Source: Trachelipus rathkii
Taxonomy: Eukaryota; Arthropoda; Malacostraca; Isopoda; Trachelipodidae
DNA: 64,000 bases
Reading direction: 5' to 3'
Assembly: GCA_015478945.1 (NCBI GenBank)
Contig: JABUQX010014085.1
Location: 1 to 64,000 of the forward strand
Part shown: piece by piece, positions 1-10,911 of the stretch
How the letters are laid out: every line of letters begins with the position of its first letter
Numbering within the stretch: position 1 is the first letter of the stretch
Position numbers and translations under genes: made by a program
Notes under the pieces: generated by a model
Seen by the model: only the letters and a program-made list of their open reading frames with translations
What the model was told of the DNA's origin: nothing
Databases searched by the model: none

Positions 1-232
1 TCATACTGTACTGCCGCAATGCTTCTTCAGAGTAATAAAACATACTTAAAAAGAAAAAAAACTGGATGCCCAAAAGAAGCAAAAACTCTGGAAGGTGCAA
101 AAAAAAAAAAAAAGGAAATAGCAGCTGAGATTAAAGAGGCTGAAATTAAGAGAAATATTGTCAGAGACCGAAAAACAACTTCATATTTTAGAAGAGAAAA
201 TAGCTTTTCTTAAACATTCATAAACTTTTTTT
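1..232 (+). CDS. possible 3' coding tail of an unidentified gene (coiled-coil-like, lysine/glutamate-rich)
   Basis: A reading frame is open at the window edge and runs to a stop near 213. It encodes a highly charged Lys/Glu-rich helix-like segment (for example EIAAEIKEAEIKRN). The segment after it reads as LEEKIAFLKH only in a second frame, ending near 232, and the segment before it (KEKKLDAQKKQK) lies in a third frame. The three pieces meet at A-runs (57-63, about 100-114), which suggests single-base indels in homopolymers of one coiled-coil tail rather than three genes. No known domain is recognised. It could also be non-coding A-rich DNA. Confidence 0.3.
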
Positions 233-1190
233 TTTTTTAAGATTAAGTACCTTATTTAGTATGAATTATATTTTTAGAATAATTTAATTTTATTGTTTTA
301 GAGAAAAACAGGAAAAATAATTTATTTCATTTTAAGAAAATTTATGGTTATTGCAAATGTTTTATATTTTGTTATTTTTGTTTTTGTAATGTTTATTTTG
401 AATTAAAGTAAAGAAAAGCGAAAATGAAAGCAAAGAAAAAGCAGGGACCTGGTTAACATATTTGGCAGATATGGTTACGAAAGATTAATTGATTGTGTTT
501 ATTACTTTAGCTTTTTACTTTTATAAATTATTTTGGAAGTCTGATTTAAAAATTTTCAATGCAAGATATAAAATTTCACTTTGTTAAATGCAAATTGTAT
601 GATGTCATTTTAAATTGTTGAAAGCCTGGGCCAAGAAAAATTGTTTACGGGATGGATTAGAGGGTGGGCTCTGGGGCTTTCATTTTTTCACCTTATTGAT
701 AACAAAGAAAAAAATGATGTTTTTTATCATAGGTTAGGTCAGGGAAAAAAAATTTTGGAAGAAACAGGAAAACACCGGAATTTAGAAAATGTTCAAACTT
801 GGTATACAGCTTGCTATACTATGAATGGTGTAATGTAGCCTGACCTGTATTGTTTCCCAGTGAAAACAATAGAACTTCGTCTTGCACAACAAAATGAGTT
901 AGTTTTAGGCCAAAAAAATCATCCAAAAAATACTAGGTTTCATTAGTTCTAGATTTTTCATTTTTTGACCCTTCAGATCGGAATTTTTGATATGTTTAGA
1001 AATTAGGAGTGTTACTGGAACCAAGTTCCCAGATGGAAACCTTATTTTTTAAAAATTCGTTCCAGCCGGGGGAACTTTCCACTTTTTCAAATGGTCTTTC
1101 TTTAAAAAAATGAAAATTGAGATTTGATCAAATTTTAATCAAACTCAACTAAATAAGCTTGCTTTCACTAATTATAGTAATTACATAACT
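233..1190. other. AT-rich non-coding stretch, nothing recognised
   Basis: About 950 bases of A/T-rich sequence. The only open frame (641-838, 65 codons) has no recognisable motif and is of a length expected by chance. No RNA gene or transposon hallmark was seen. Confidence 0.5.
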
Positions 1191-1193
1191 AAT

Positions 1194-1560
1194 GTGCTAC
1201 ACAGTTGCTTAAAAGTAACCACAAGACAAGGTAAGGCCTGTAGGGTCTCCAAGGGTCATTATAACGTATATATACAAGTTTTATTCATTTTTTTTTTTAA
1301 GCATGAAGCATGTTTGCTAGAGACGGAAAATGAGGCAGATATGTGGTTTATTACCGGCTCAAAAATTATCAATGTTATTAAAGCGCGTTTTTGTTATTTG
1401 TGCCTGGATGAAACGGTTAGAAATGCTTCCAAAAGGGGCTGCGTTCATTTTGTCGAACCGTAGCGCAAAATCAGGAAAAAAAATGCTCACCAAAATGTTA
1501 AGGAATTTCTTAATTCTAGTAAGATGCTTAATTCCTGTGGCTTGCTGAAATTAGCAAAAG
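1194..1560 (+). other. weak coding-like region of unknown identity
   Basis: Two overlapping frames of 72-89 codons cover this stretch. Reading one frame and then another gives a Lys-rich, helix-like translation with cysteines (CYLCLDETV) that ends at the tandem duplication starting near 1498. It may be a decayed coding segment of host or transposon origin. No family is recognised. Confidence 0.2.
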
Positions 1561-2256
1561 TTCTTAGAAGAAAAAAGTTGTATACACTCTGATATTTCAT
1601 GTGAGTTTAAGGACCGTTGAAATTATTGAATGTTTCGATTCAATAAAAAATTAGCTTTAAAATCTAATTTCTTCTAAAATGAATAAACTCCATCAACAAT
1701 AGTTGATCAGTTATTGTAATATAGAATTTATTTTGTTCATTTATTTATTTGTTTATTCCAAAACCCACAGTGCGTCATCACGACACCCTGATTCCAAATT
1801 GTAAAACAAAAAGTGACATCGAGAAAATCACATTTGTTTTCATGCATGATACTCGTGCTAAAATTGGGTAAGCATTTCAATTAAGAATTTCCTTAATTCT
1901 ATATGGCGTTTGCTTATCCTGTGTGCTTGCAGAAATATCCAAGCTTATGAAAAAGTTTAAACAAACATGATGCCAGGCGGTGTAGGCCCGTATTGATGGA
2001 TGAAATGGTTTCATCAATTAAAATAGCTTTAAGATCTAATTTGTTCTAAATGGAATAAACGTTCCATCACAATAGTTGATCACTTATTTTGTAATATGAA
2101 CCATTTGTTATTTATTTATTGTTTATCCAAAAACCCTGTTGCTGGAAGATTTTATGTCATTCCAAGAATTGTTGTAAAACAAAAAGGATCTTTTATGAGA
2201 AAATCACGGTTTTTTATTGCATGATATTCATGGCATAAAATTGGGTAAGCATTCTT
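1498..2256. repeat. tandem direct duplication, two diverged units of ~380 bp
   Basis: Unit 1 (about 1498-1878) and unit 2 (about 1879-2256) share the same order of landmarks: a TTAATTCTA segment, a TTAGCTTTAA/ATAGCTTTAA segment followed by ATCTAATTT, CAATAGTTGATCA, a TTTATTTATT run, TTGTAAAACAAAAAG, GAGAAAATCAC and AAAATTGGGTAAGCATT. The units differ by many substitutions and small indels, so the duplication is old. In unit 1 the last ~95 bases are preceded by CCCACAG, end at TTGG/GTAAGCA and are open in one frame, as an exon would be. In unit 2 the same segment is no longer open. Confidence 0.75.
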
Positions 2257-2735
2257 ATCGAGCATATATGCACAAATTTGCAAAAATAGATAACAGTCTA
2301 ACTCGATCGACAATATCACATTACAAACTAGGAAGAATATCTACCTTTTTTGCTTGAGCAATATCATTTTCTGATTTTAAACTTTGAGACCTGTAGAACT
2401 TTATATAGGGCTAGTATATTCCTATTTTACTAATAAATTTACGATCGCTTTATCCAATTTGGGCTTACAAGAGCTAAAGCGTCAAATATGATATGATTAA
2501 CATGCCAGATTAACTTCAGAGAGACTCTTGTTAAACAGACAAGTTTTTGTAAAGTTGTAGCCGAAATCAATAAGTTTCCAGTTCCAAACCAGCACTCCTG
2601 GCTTAGACTTTTCCAAGGTTCCAGAAAAAGTTCCGGGTACATCCCTTATTAGGAAATATAGTCTTCAAACCTTAAATTAATACAATAGGAGGTTTGCTGT
2701 TTATTATAAGCGATTCCCATTTGCCCTACCTTACG
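2257..2735. other. AT-rich non-coding stretch, nothing recognised
   Basis: Unique-looking sequence before the first (TA)n tract. The one open frame on the - strand (2439-2642) has no motif and is probably chance. Confidence 0.5.
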
Positions 2736-2738
2736 GTG

Positions 2739-2833
2739 TATATAATATATATATATATAATATATATAAATATATAGTATATATATATATATATAAATTA
2801 TATATATATTATATATATATATATTATATATAT

Positions 2834-2880
<47 letters not shown>
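2739..2880. repeat. (TA)n microsatellite
   Basis: About 140 bases of nearly uninterrupted TA dinucleotides with occasional AAT steps. Confidence 0.95.
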
Positions 2881-2882
<2 letters not shown>

Positions 2883-3329
2883 TTGGGTAGAACTTTTCAT
2901 TTAAACCAATAATATAAAGCTCATTTTTGATTTGCATGAAAAAGGTTGCCCCAGGCTGCCAAATAAAAATGATTAGTTTTCTGCCTTAATAGGGCAAATT
3001 TAATATTTATGCATTTTTATATTAAAATTACTTTATAAATTATTTTACTTCTCTTAATTTTATTTAAAGAATAAAACCTGAGATGAAGATCGAAGACAGC
3101 TAAAGAAATATCCTAGATGTGGAAACTCATTTGAGTGTTTGAGTCAAGGACATACTATCGCTCAAGATGGAATCCAGCGTACGGGGAAATGGAAATTATG
3201 TGTGGAATTCCATTTTGAAAGGATTGAATGCAGAGGCCTTACCGTTGTTTGTAGCCAGAAGTACCAAAGTTTGGTTTTATATATGTATTTTATGAGTAAT
3301 GAATTTAGTTAAATGTAATATGACAAGCT

Positions 3330-3518
3330 TCACCTGTATTGCCGCAGCAGTCTCCTCTTAGGTCCTGCTTCATTCGCCTGGCTCCTTCGGAGGGCAGCGA
3401 TAGAACATGTAGTGTTGACGAATTTATTGGCCAAGATCCATCTAATGGTCAAGAAGTTTGTTTTCGAGACGCTGAAGGGTTCTATGCTTAGCATAGCGAA
3501 GCGTTGTGAGATGTTCAA
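3330..3518 (-). other. possible coding exon, unidentified
   Basis: An open - strand frame of 62 codons starts with ATG and has more balanced base composition than its surroundings. The last codons are followed by CAG/GTGAAG, which matches a 5' splice site. The protein is basic at its end (RRSQANEAGPKRRLLRQY). No family is recognised. The overlapping + frame (3412-3609) is equally long, so coding status is uncertain. The flanking bases to 3840 show nothing further. Confidence 0.25.
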
Positions 3519-3850
3519 CCACCATTTTTTTCTACATTTTAATGCTTGTCATTCTGTCCATTCCTTGTTGCTGAGCTTGCTTGTCGTTAAAGTTGTTTGC
3601 GTTATTTAAAGGATTGATAGTATTATTTGTGAATCTTCTTCAAATATTTCAATCTTCAACTTTCGTTGTGAAGTTGAGAGAAAATAAAAATCAATTAAAA
3701 TTTTATTCAGCAGAGTGATTCTGGCTAGCTTCTCCTGTTGCTTGTATGATTTAAACAGGAAAGCTACTGGCAGCAACTCTTTAATGACAAAGCCAAAGAG
3801 AGAGAAGAAAACCATTTGTTCAAATAAATTGGACAACTAACCAATAAATA

Positions 3851-4001
3851 AATATATATATATATATATATAATATATAATATATCATCATATATATAAT
3901 ATATATATATAGATATATATAATATATAATATATATATATATAGTAATATATATATATAATATTATATATATATATATATTATATATATATAAAATATAT
4001 T
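3851..4001. repeat. (TA)n microsatellite adjoining a SINE
   Basis: Imperfect TA repeat of about 150 bases ending directly before the tRNA-like SINE head. Confidence 0.95.
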
Positions 4002-4005
4002 AGTT

Positions 4006-4140
4006 ACGTTTTGCTCAGTGGGTTAAGGCGAGCTTTTGGCTCAGGCGTTAAGAACGAAAATTACCCTACTTCATTAAGGTTTGAATCCTGCGTTAGTTTA
4101 CTGTGAATGGACACTAAAAAATTGTCATTAGTAGATTTTC
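4006..4140 (+). mobile_element. tRNA-derived SINE head
   Basis: The sequence shows both internal RNA polymerase III promoter boxes of a tRNA: an A box (TGCTCAGTGGG at 4012-4022, followed by TTAAGGC) and a B box (GGTTTGAATCC at 4078-4088), about 55 bases apart as in a tRNA. It does not fold into a full tRNA cloverleaf by eye, and the region downstream is unrelated to tRNA, so it is better read as a tRNA-derived SINE than a tRNA gene. The 3' limit is not clear. It lies between a (TA)n tract and the gypsy LTR. Confidence 0.6.
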
Positions 4141-4895
4141 TGCAATATTAACATATTGCAGTTACGGCCATAGGTATTACACACTAATCTTAATATACAA
4201 ATCGCTACAAACATAGCCAACACATACACAGAACAATTTATTTCAAAACAAAAAATCATTTCTTCCTCAAGCTTTTCTCGCATTGAAAGGCCTCATATTA
4301 GGATGGAAACCGCTGTTGCCTGTTTGTGCAAAGCACTTAACTGTGTTGCGCTGAAAGCAGGGCTTGCTATCGGGCCTCAATATTCTTGCACTTTACCACT
4401 TTCAGAAACCATACAAATACTTTACCTGACCAATATCGATTTCTTTGTGTACGGAGGAAGTGACTTCACGCGCGCTTTATGTTTTATTCAAAGCAACAAT
4501 ACAGGGTAATGATGGAAAAAAAAAGGGAGGAAGATGAATTAGCCCGATTGCGCCCCCTTGCAAAAGTATCCCCTACTTCCGAACCAAATAAAATACGAGC
4601 AACGATTGTGCTCCTTTCAATGATCTATCCCGGATAGGAGCTTAAGATTTCGCCTCCCCAGAGTCGTTATGTCAACAGGGACCACACTTTAAAGCGCACG
4701 GCAGCTGTTAATTGGCAACATTTATCTCTAATAATATCAAAGATAGATAGAAGGATGAGAGAGAATAAGAAGTTTTAAGAAATGGTGGATTAGATTAAAC
4801 TAAATTTAAAGAATAAAGTATAAAGTTTATTTAAAGATTAATTGAGAATTAAATGATTAAATGATTGATTATATAGAATAATACAATATACAAGG

Positions 4896-4949
4896 GACAT
4901 TCACAACCGAGATCAAGCATATACAGGTTGACGATGGTTTATGAATGTC
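4896..4949. repeat. LTR hairpin unit a (3' LTR)
   Basis: GACATTCA at 4896-4903 pairs with TGAATGTC at 4942-4949, and the adjoining AACC/GGTT extends the stem. The same stem is present in the other LTR at 15078-15129. Confidence 0.7.
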
Positions 4950-5086
4950 TAAAAAAAAAAAATCAAATTATATTTAAAAGTCGTTCTATGTACAATAATT
5001 AAGGATAAGTAATTAAATGATAAATTCCGGTGACAATCATATGATTCCTACAATTATAGCAAAAAAAAACAACTACAATATACGAT

Positions 5087-5143
5087 GAACATTCACGACC
5101 CAAGATTCAAACTATACAGATTGATTGTGGTTACTGAATGTTC
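5087..5143. repeat. LTR hairpin unit b (3' LTR)
   Basis: GAACATTCA at 5087-5095 pairs with TGAATGTTC at 5135-5143. Unit b is a diverged tandem copy of unit a, ~190 bases away. The stem differs from unit a but its two arms differ in step, so pairing is kept. The matching copy in the 5' LTR is 15265-15318. Confidence 0.7.
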
Positions 5144-6108
5144 TGACAGAATTATATCTTAAGATTAAATATCTATTTACAATAATTAGATCTAATAATA
5201 ATAGTCATGACAAAAGTGAATAGTGGATTAAACTTATACAATTAATGCGCTATCTAACCCTACCGGATTCCACTTCGACATGCAAGACTTTCAATAGTAA
5301 GTTCGTAAAAAATGTAATACTTAAATTTATATCTTTTTATTGAGTTTCATAAGTTTGATTGGTTCAATTGAGAAGTTAAGTTATTGCTCCCCAGATTGGT
5401 TTCAGTCTAGTCTTTAAAAGTTCTTGCTCCCCAGATTAGTTGTCTGTTAAGCAAAACAGTTAAGCATTGTTATAAGATTCTCTCGCAAAATTAATTTAAA
5501 TATACAAATTGAAACATTAATGACTAATAGAGAACATACCCCAATTGTGGGACGATTTCAACGAGCGTCTTAGTAACTATCTAGACTTGTTATCAAGCAG
5601 CAGGAGAACAGAACAGAAAACATGGAAGTTCTGTCTTATAACATTCAATTCCAATAATATATAGGACTTCTAAGAACTTGATTAACAAGAAACAATCCAC
5701 ACATAGACTGAATTATATTCCCTGCCTAAAACTGAAGTAATGACTAATGATTGAAAAGGTTTAACATTAAAAGCAAGCTCAAGAACGCTTGTGAAATGAT
5801 AAATACTTGTAATACATGTGACATATATTTGGGTATGGATACACAAAAACATGAGCACACAAAATAATAAAAAAAAAAATACTTATGAACATAGAACTAA
5901 TTGAAATAATTATAATATATATAATAAATAAACATAAAACTAAACCATAGAGTATTGCACCTTTTACAATTACCCAATTGTGCAACCAAATTAAAATAGC
6001 ATTTACAATTTCCTAAAGTTACTACTAGTTACCCTTAAAAGTTAAAATAAAAATACTAAGTATAAATGTTTTGAAACATGACCTCTTCAAGGGTGAGCTC
6101 ACCCTACA

Positions 6109-6117
6109 ATCCCCCTG
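6109..6117 (-). promoter_or_regulatory. candidate polypurine tract of the gypsy element
   Basis: On the element strand CAGGGGGAT lies directly before the TGTAGGG start of the 3' LTR, where plus-strand priming needs a purine tract. It is short. A second purine run (GAGGGGAGG on the - strand, near 6129-6138) is an alternative. Confidence 0.4.
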
Positions 6118-8580
6118 TAGTAATCTAGCCTCCCCTCGTTTTAAACAACAAAATCATTTATCTGTAGAATGGCTCAGATAAAACACGGGTGAATGTTTAA
6201 CAAACTTGAGGGCCATTTAAATCGTAATATACACATCTTTTTCATGATTTCAATGAATAAATAGTATAAAAAAGGCACATAATAAGGAAATTAATTACTA
6301 AATAAACAATGTTACCATGTCGCTGTTACAAAAATCTTTTTCAGGAACAGATAATAATATGTAAATAGGAATGACATTGAGCGATATGATTAACCTTCTT
6401 AGCTTCAATGGGCGTCCTATTAACTTCAGTTTATTTGATACGGACATGTTCCATGTCCAATATTTTTATTAAAGTTCAATATATTATGAATAATACTTTC
6501 CTTTTCTTTCAATACAAACAACCATTCGTAATGGGATGTGAAGAAAATTTTATCAGGCATACACTTTTATATCAATCTTACATTTTGGCCATAGGTGGCG
6601 TATTTGCCAGGCAACATTCCTGAGTAATGATTTTATAGTTCAATTTTATCCAATTGATAATGAGTCTTTGGATTTCCTGCTCATTATGTAATATGTTTAA
6701 CTCACTTAACATCACGCACGTAGAACGGCATTTTCTGAAAGATCATTAAAGAGGTTTACGACTGAAACTCCGTTCACCGGTCGTTCTGTTCTTTGTGTGA
6801 ACGCCAAGTTTCCAAGCCGAACCGAATCCAGTGGGTAGATATATAGATATATACCACATTAAAATATTAATTTTTTTTTTTTAATATTTATTTATTTTTT
6901 TTTTTTTTTTTTTTTTGTATATATAGTCATATTTTAAATTTTTTTCCATACTTTTAGTAATTTTTTTTTTTTTTTAAAATAATTTTTTCGATTGGTGTTT
7001 TATAGTACGGTGACATTTTTTCCATACTTTTAGTAAAGTTTTACTTTACTTATACTTTTTTCGATTTTCAAATTTGTTTGGTTTATAGTACCGGTTGACA
7101 TTTTTCATACTTTAGTAAATTTACTGTACTTTATATTTTTTTCGAGGTTTTTTCAATTTTTTGTGTTTTATAGTACAGTGACATTTTTTTCCCATACTTT
7201 TTTTTTAAGTATGTAGTGTTAATTAATGTTTTCATACCTTTTTTTTTTGTTTTTTTTAAGTATGCCTTATATATGTTTCATACTTTTGTTTTTTTTTTTT
7301 TTTTTTTTTTTGCCTGTATGAAATAAAGGTTATAAATACACACATCCTATTCTAATAAATATATATCATACATCTTTTGCCAAGAAAGTAAATTTAAATA
7401 TTATTAAAGAAATAAAAGAATAAAAAGGTATATATATATTCTAAAAGAATATATAAAGATACCTATTTGTCATAACCAATCCTAGAATTATTGATAATTA
7501 TCATATATAACTAGGATTCTCTATGGATTTCTGACATTTTTACCAAAACCCGAAATATAGTACTTGAAACTGCCTTCCCATAAACTCTATGCAAAGCTCA
7601 GTCCTACTCATCTACTCAGTATGTACATATTATTCCTAAGGCAATTAAAAAAAAACTATTGAATAGTTATGCTTAACTCTATAACTTCAAATTATTTTTT
7701 AAAACCATGTTAATATAGAAAGAACCTTCAAATATTTTCCTAAACCATATTAAGTTAGGAAAATATATCCTTAATTCTAAGAAACTTTCAAAAATAATTT
7801 TTGAATACCATATAATTAAAAATTTATGAAACAAAAAAACAAACAAAAATTTTTATTCAACAAAAAAAAAATGATGATATTTAGAAATACTTTAAAGTTT
7901 TTCCCCTTTTTATTGAAAAAACATTCCCACTAAAATAGGGAAATCCAAAAAAAACTAATAAGTTTACTAAATGATGTTTATGAAAACGATAATCTCCTTC
8001 AAAAAAAAAAACAATTCTAAACCAATATCAAATGTTTACCCACTAAAGTAGTACCCACTTCCCACTTTTATAACACGACCACCGACCCACATAATCCCCT
8101 TAATATCAATGAGTGGTGGGCACATTTTGGGCCATGAGTGTTGTATTATCTTAAGTGAGTGCTGTATTTCCATTTTACAGAGTGTGGTACATTCTTTTTT
8201 GTTTTTCCATGAGTGGGCGTTATTTTATTTCTTTATGAAGTGGTCGTACATAATTTTATGTCTGCGTCTTCGCCTGAATTCTTTTAGTAAATCTAATGGG
8301 AGTAGACATTATATATGTTAATTCTTCAACTTGCCCGTTTGTCGGGTCATGTTTGAATACGGTTTGATTAATAAAAGGATTGCTATTAATAGGGAACGAG
8401 CGCCAAACCCATTACCGAGTAGGTCATTTGAATCAGCACTACCCTCTCCCAGAAAGAAAGTATAGATTTAAAAAAAAGCCCCCGTTGGAAGCGGGGGATA
8501 AACTGAGCACGCCTGTCATGCGAATTCATTCGCATGTCCGGACCTCCCTCGAGGTACTAAAGGATGTGCAATGACTTCAT
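6118..8580 (-). other. gypsy 3' region: T-rich, non-coding, with a minisatellite
   Basis: Between integrase and the 3' LTR the element holds about 3.2 kb with no long open frame. 6850-7320 is dominated on + by T runs. 6981-7205 contains three diverged tandem units of about 70-80 bases, each carrying TTTATAGTAC, GACATTTTT, CATACTTT and TTTTTTCGA. 7320-8040 is plain AT-rich sequence. Around 8040-8340 composition is more balanced but frames are broken. Confidence 0.6.
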
Positions 8581-8585
8581 TCGGA

Positions 8586-9139
8586 TTAAAACCCGAGAAT
8601 TCCAATGATCTTGAACCAGGTGGTAGCATGCCCCGGCTCACTCTCTTCGAAGGAAGAAAGCTCTACATCTTTAGAAGAACTTTGTGTCCGATTTTTATTA
8701 ACACCCCCAAAAACACGGTCTATCAATGAAACCATCTGGACCCTCATGGGCATGAAAATGTACTGAATCAGATTAAAAACCCTGAAAAATAACTTCGTCC
8801 ACTCTGGTCTATTAGTAATTAAAAAATTAGAGCAAGATTTATCTGGATGATCCCACAAATAAAATCCCTATAATCCAATCAATGGGATCCCATTGTGGCG
8901 TCTTTTTTTGGCATACTATATATTCATTTGGAACCTCAAATTATAGGGTGACAATGTCATACGCGTTCGGTCTTTCCTCCGCTATCCTTCCCATTTTGTG
9001 GGTCATCTTGGTCCTTAGGGAGGAAAGTACTATAGTCCACAACTTTGGAGTCAATAGGACTTCGGTCCATTGTCCGATTCCTATTATAGGTGGAGAGAAC
9101 CATAGCTTTTCTTTTTATATTTGTAATATTTTGGTCCAT
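8586..9139 (-). pseudogene. short frames downstream of integrase; possible remnant of a third ORF
   Basis: Two - strand frames (8957-9139 and 8586-8858, the latter 90 codons) follow integrase on the element strand. The second contains a hydrophobic run (FFRVFNLIQYIFMPM). Some gypsy elements carry an env-like third ORF in this position, but no furin-type site, cysteine pattern or clear anchor supports calling env here. It may equally be 3' UTR. Confidence 0.25.
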
Positions 9140-9320
9140 TTAGCAATGGTGTGGCTGAAGATCCTCCGAAAAATAGCGGCGTTTTTAAATCTAAAACCCT
9201 CAAAATCATTTTTCTTCTTCTTCAGACTGCTCTGAAGGGCCTAAATTCGATATGAAGGGTCCTCATGTAACTGATCGTCCTTTTCATTTGTGTTATTCAT
9301 TTCCAAATTTTCTGTGTATT

Positions 9321-10463
9321 TCAATCCCAAAAAACTTCTTTCCTCCTCATCTTCCTCATCTTCTTCACCAATGAAGAATTGTTTCCCCACCCCCTAATAC
9401 GACTTAAATAACGCTGTAAGTATAGAGGAATCTCTATCCAGGTACGTAAATGTGAGAAATGTACTTTCTCCTGTTTTGTAGAACGTCCTCCCGTCCGCCG
9501 TATAACATATGTAACTAAGTTTTCATTCACCTCTACTACCGTAAAAGGGCCTTCCCACTTTTTCTTAAATTTCTGGGCTGTACTATGTCCCGTATATATC
9601 ACTTTTTTTGCAACCAGTTGTCCCACCTTGAATGGTCTAAAGTTTATACTCCCCTCCTTCCAGTACTGTGGGAAGCTATGCAGATCTTGTCCATGAGATT
9701 TTTTTAAAAGGAAGTCAGTGGGGGACATTTGTAAGGCCTTATGAACTGTGTTATTATAAATGAGGACGGAGGAGGTTAATTCTTCATCCCATTGATCTGG
9801 TTTTTCCCAAACCAAGCACTTCAATATTTGAATCAGGCTACGATTAAAACGCTCGCACAACCCGTTACTAGCAGGGTGGAGAGGGGATGCGCGAACATGT
9901 TTAATATTAAAGTCCTGCAATACGGTTTGAAAATTTCGTGAAACAAACTCTGTCCCGTTATCCGTAAGGATTCTGGACGGAACTCTTGGTAAAAACGGTA
10001 ATACCTGTTGCTTTAGTGCCTGAGATACCGTATGGCTTGTTTTGTCTTGTAATGGTACAACCGATACCCATTTGGAGAAATGGTCTATAAGTACCATACA
10101 GTATTTATTCCCCGCAATGGTTTTTGGAAACTGTAATAGGTCCATTGCGCATAGATCAAATGGATAATTAGCCAATATTTTCAGCATTGGGGGAGTCATG
10201 TTTGAGGAATATGTTTTTTGTTTCTGGCATATATGGCAGCATCTTACAATATCAGAGACAACCTGATTCACCCGAGGATGCCAGAACTGTTTCTGTACTA
10301 ACTGTAATAATTTGTTTCGCCCTATGTGGGCACAAGTGAAATGGAGGTGACACACAACCTGAACAAGTAGGTCGAAGGATATCACGTATAACCATTCTGT
10401 AGGACCACTTTCATAATATAAAAAATCATTCCGAAGTAATAATATTTGTTTTATGAGGAACAA
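9321..10463 (-). CDS. Ty3/gypsy integrase, uninterrupted
   Basis: A 380-codon open frame. Residues H41, H46, C76 and C79 form the HHCC zinc-binding domain, which also carries the typical gypsy stretch HIGRNKLLQL. The catalytic core holds D108 (AMDLL), D168 (LTDNGTEF) and E204 (CERFNRS); D168 and E204 are separated by 35 residues, the DD35E spacing. A GPF module (WEGPFTVVEV, about 303-312) follows. The enzyme would join element cDNA to host DNA in the nucleus. The frame has no clear ATG at its upstream end, as expected for a part of Pol released by the element protease. All key residues are present, in contrast to the broken gag and missing RT. The 40-residue tail is basic. Confidence 0.93.
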   Translation of the reverse strand: MFLIKQILLLRNDFLYYESGPTEWLYVISFDLLVQVVCHLHFTCAHIGRNKLLQLVQKQFWHPRVNQVVSDIVRCCHICQKQKTYSSNMTPPMLKILANYPFDLCAMDLLQFPKTIAGNKYCMVLIDHFSKWVSVVPLQDKTSHTVSQALKQQVLPFLPRVPSRILTDNGTEFVSRNFQTVLQDFNIKHVRASPLHPASNGLCERFNRSLIQILKCLVWEKPDQWDEELTSSVLIYNNTVHKALQMSPTDFLLKKSHGQDLHSFPQYWKEGSINFRPFKVGQLVAKKVIYTGHSTAQKFKKKWEGPFTVVEVNENLVTYVIRRTGGRSTKQEKVHFSHLRTWIEIPLYLQRYLSRIRGWGNNSSLVKKMRKMRRKEVFWD

Positions 10464-10911
10464 ATTTACTGAGTTTTTTCCATATCGGCTTATTATTTAA
10501 TTCCTTGATTCCCTTTTTCAATAAAGTTAACTCTTTAAAATAGAAAACGTTATTAAAAGATCTATAGCATGATATTAGAATCTGCTAAGAGTTGTTTTCA
10601 TTATACTTTTATGGTAACAAACCTGAGGATTATTTATTGATTTTTACGTTTTTCTGATTTACACCAGTGGGCATAAGTCACATCCTATGTCCTTGCCCCT
10701 CCGAAACATAGTTTCGGACATATCAGGGAGTAACTGAATATATCTCGTAACAAAACAAGTACCAGAATAGCCGCATTGTCCATATATCCCCTCTAGGAAG
10801 CAATATAAAAAAACATACATGTTGGGTACAAACCCTCCTTATTAAAATGCACTCCAAAATTCAAAAAACATAATGCTCAATAGTGTATGTTGTATTTCCC
10901 CCAAAAACCCC
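10464..10911 (-). other. junction between protease and integrase; RT-RNase H not found
   Basis: About 450 bases separate protease from integrase. In shifted frames the part next to protease reads plausibly as the rest of the protease domain, and the part next to 10463 as the integrase leader. No reverse transcriptase motif (YxDD or the FxDL aspartate motif) and no RNase H motif is seen on either strand. RT plus RNase H normally need about 1.6-1.9 kb, so an internal deletion is inferred. Confidence 0.65.

Larger units (their letters stand above)
4448..6108 (-). repeat. 3' LTR of the gypsy element
   Basis: A direct repeat of 14631-16275, recognisable over its whole length by shared blocks such as the ATCTATCCCGGAT segment near 4620, CTACCGGATTCCACTTCGAC near 5260 and ACATGGAAGTTCTGTCTTAT near 5620. 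Read on + it starts TGTACGGAGG and ends CCCTACA, so on the element strand it runs TGTAGGG...CGTACA, the usual TG...CA ends. The end points are inferred from where similarity with the other LTR stops and may be off by tens of bases. It contains two tandem hairpin units, listed separately. Confidence 0.85.

Noticed and set aside
4006..4100. Functional tRNA gene
   Set aside because: A and B boxes are present but acceptor and anticodon stems do not pair convincingly, so SINE is the better call.
4303..4509. 68-codon + frame across the 3' LTR boundary
   Set aside because: Runs into LTR sequence, has no motif and no counterpart at the other LTR.
8586..8858. env gene of an errantivirus-like element
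   Set aside because: Position fits but no env hallmark is visible and the frame is only 90 codons.
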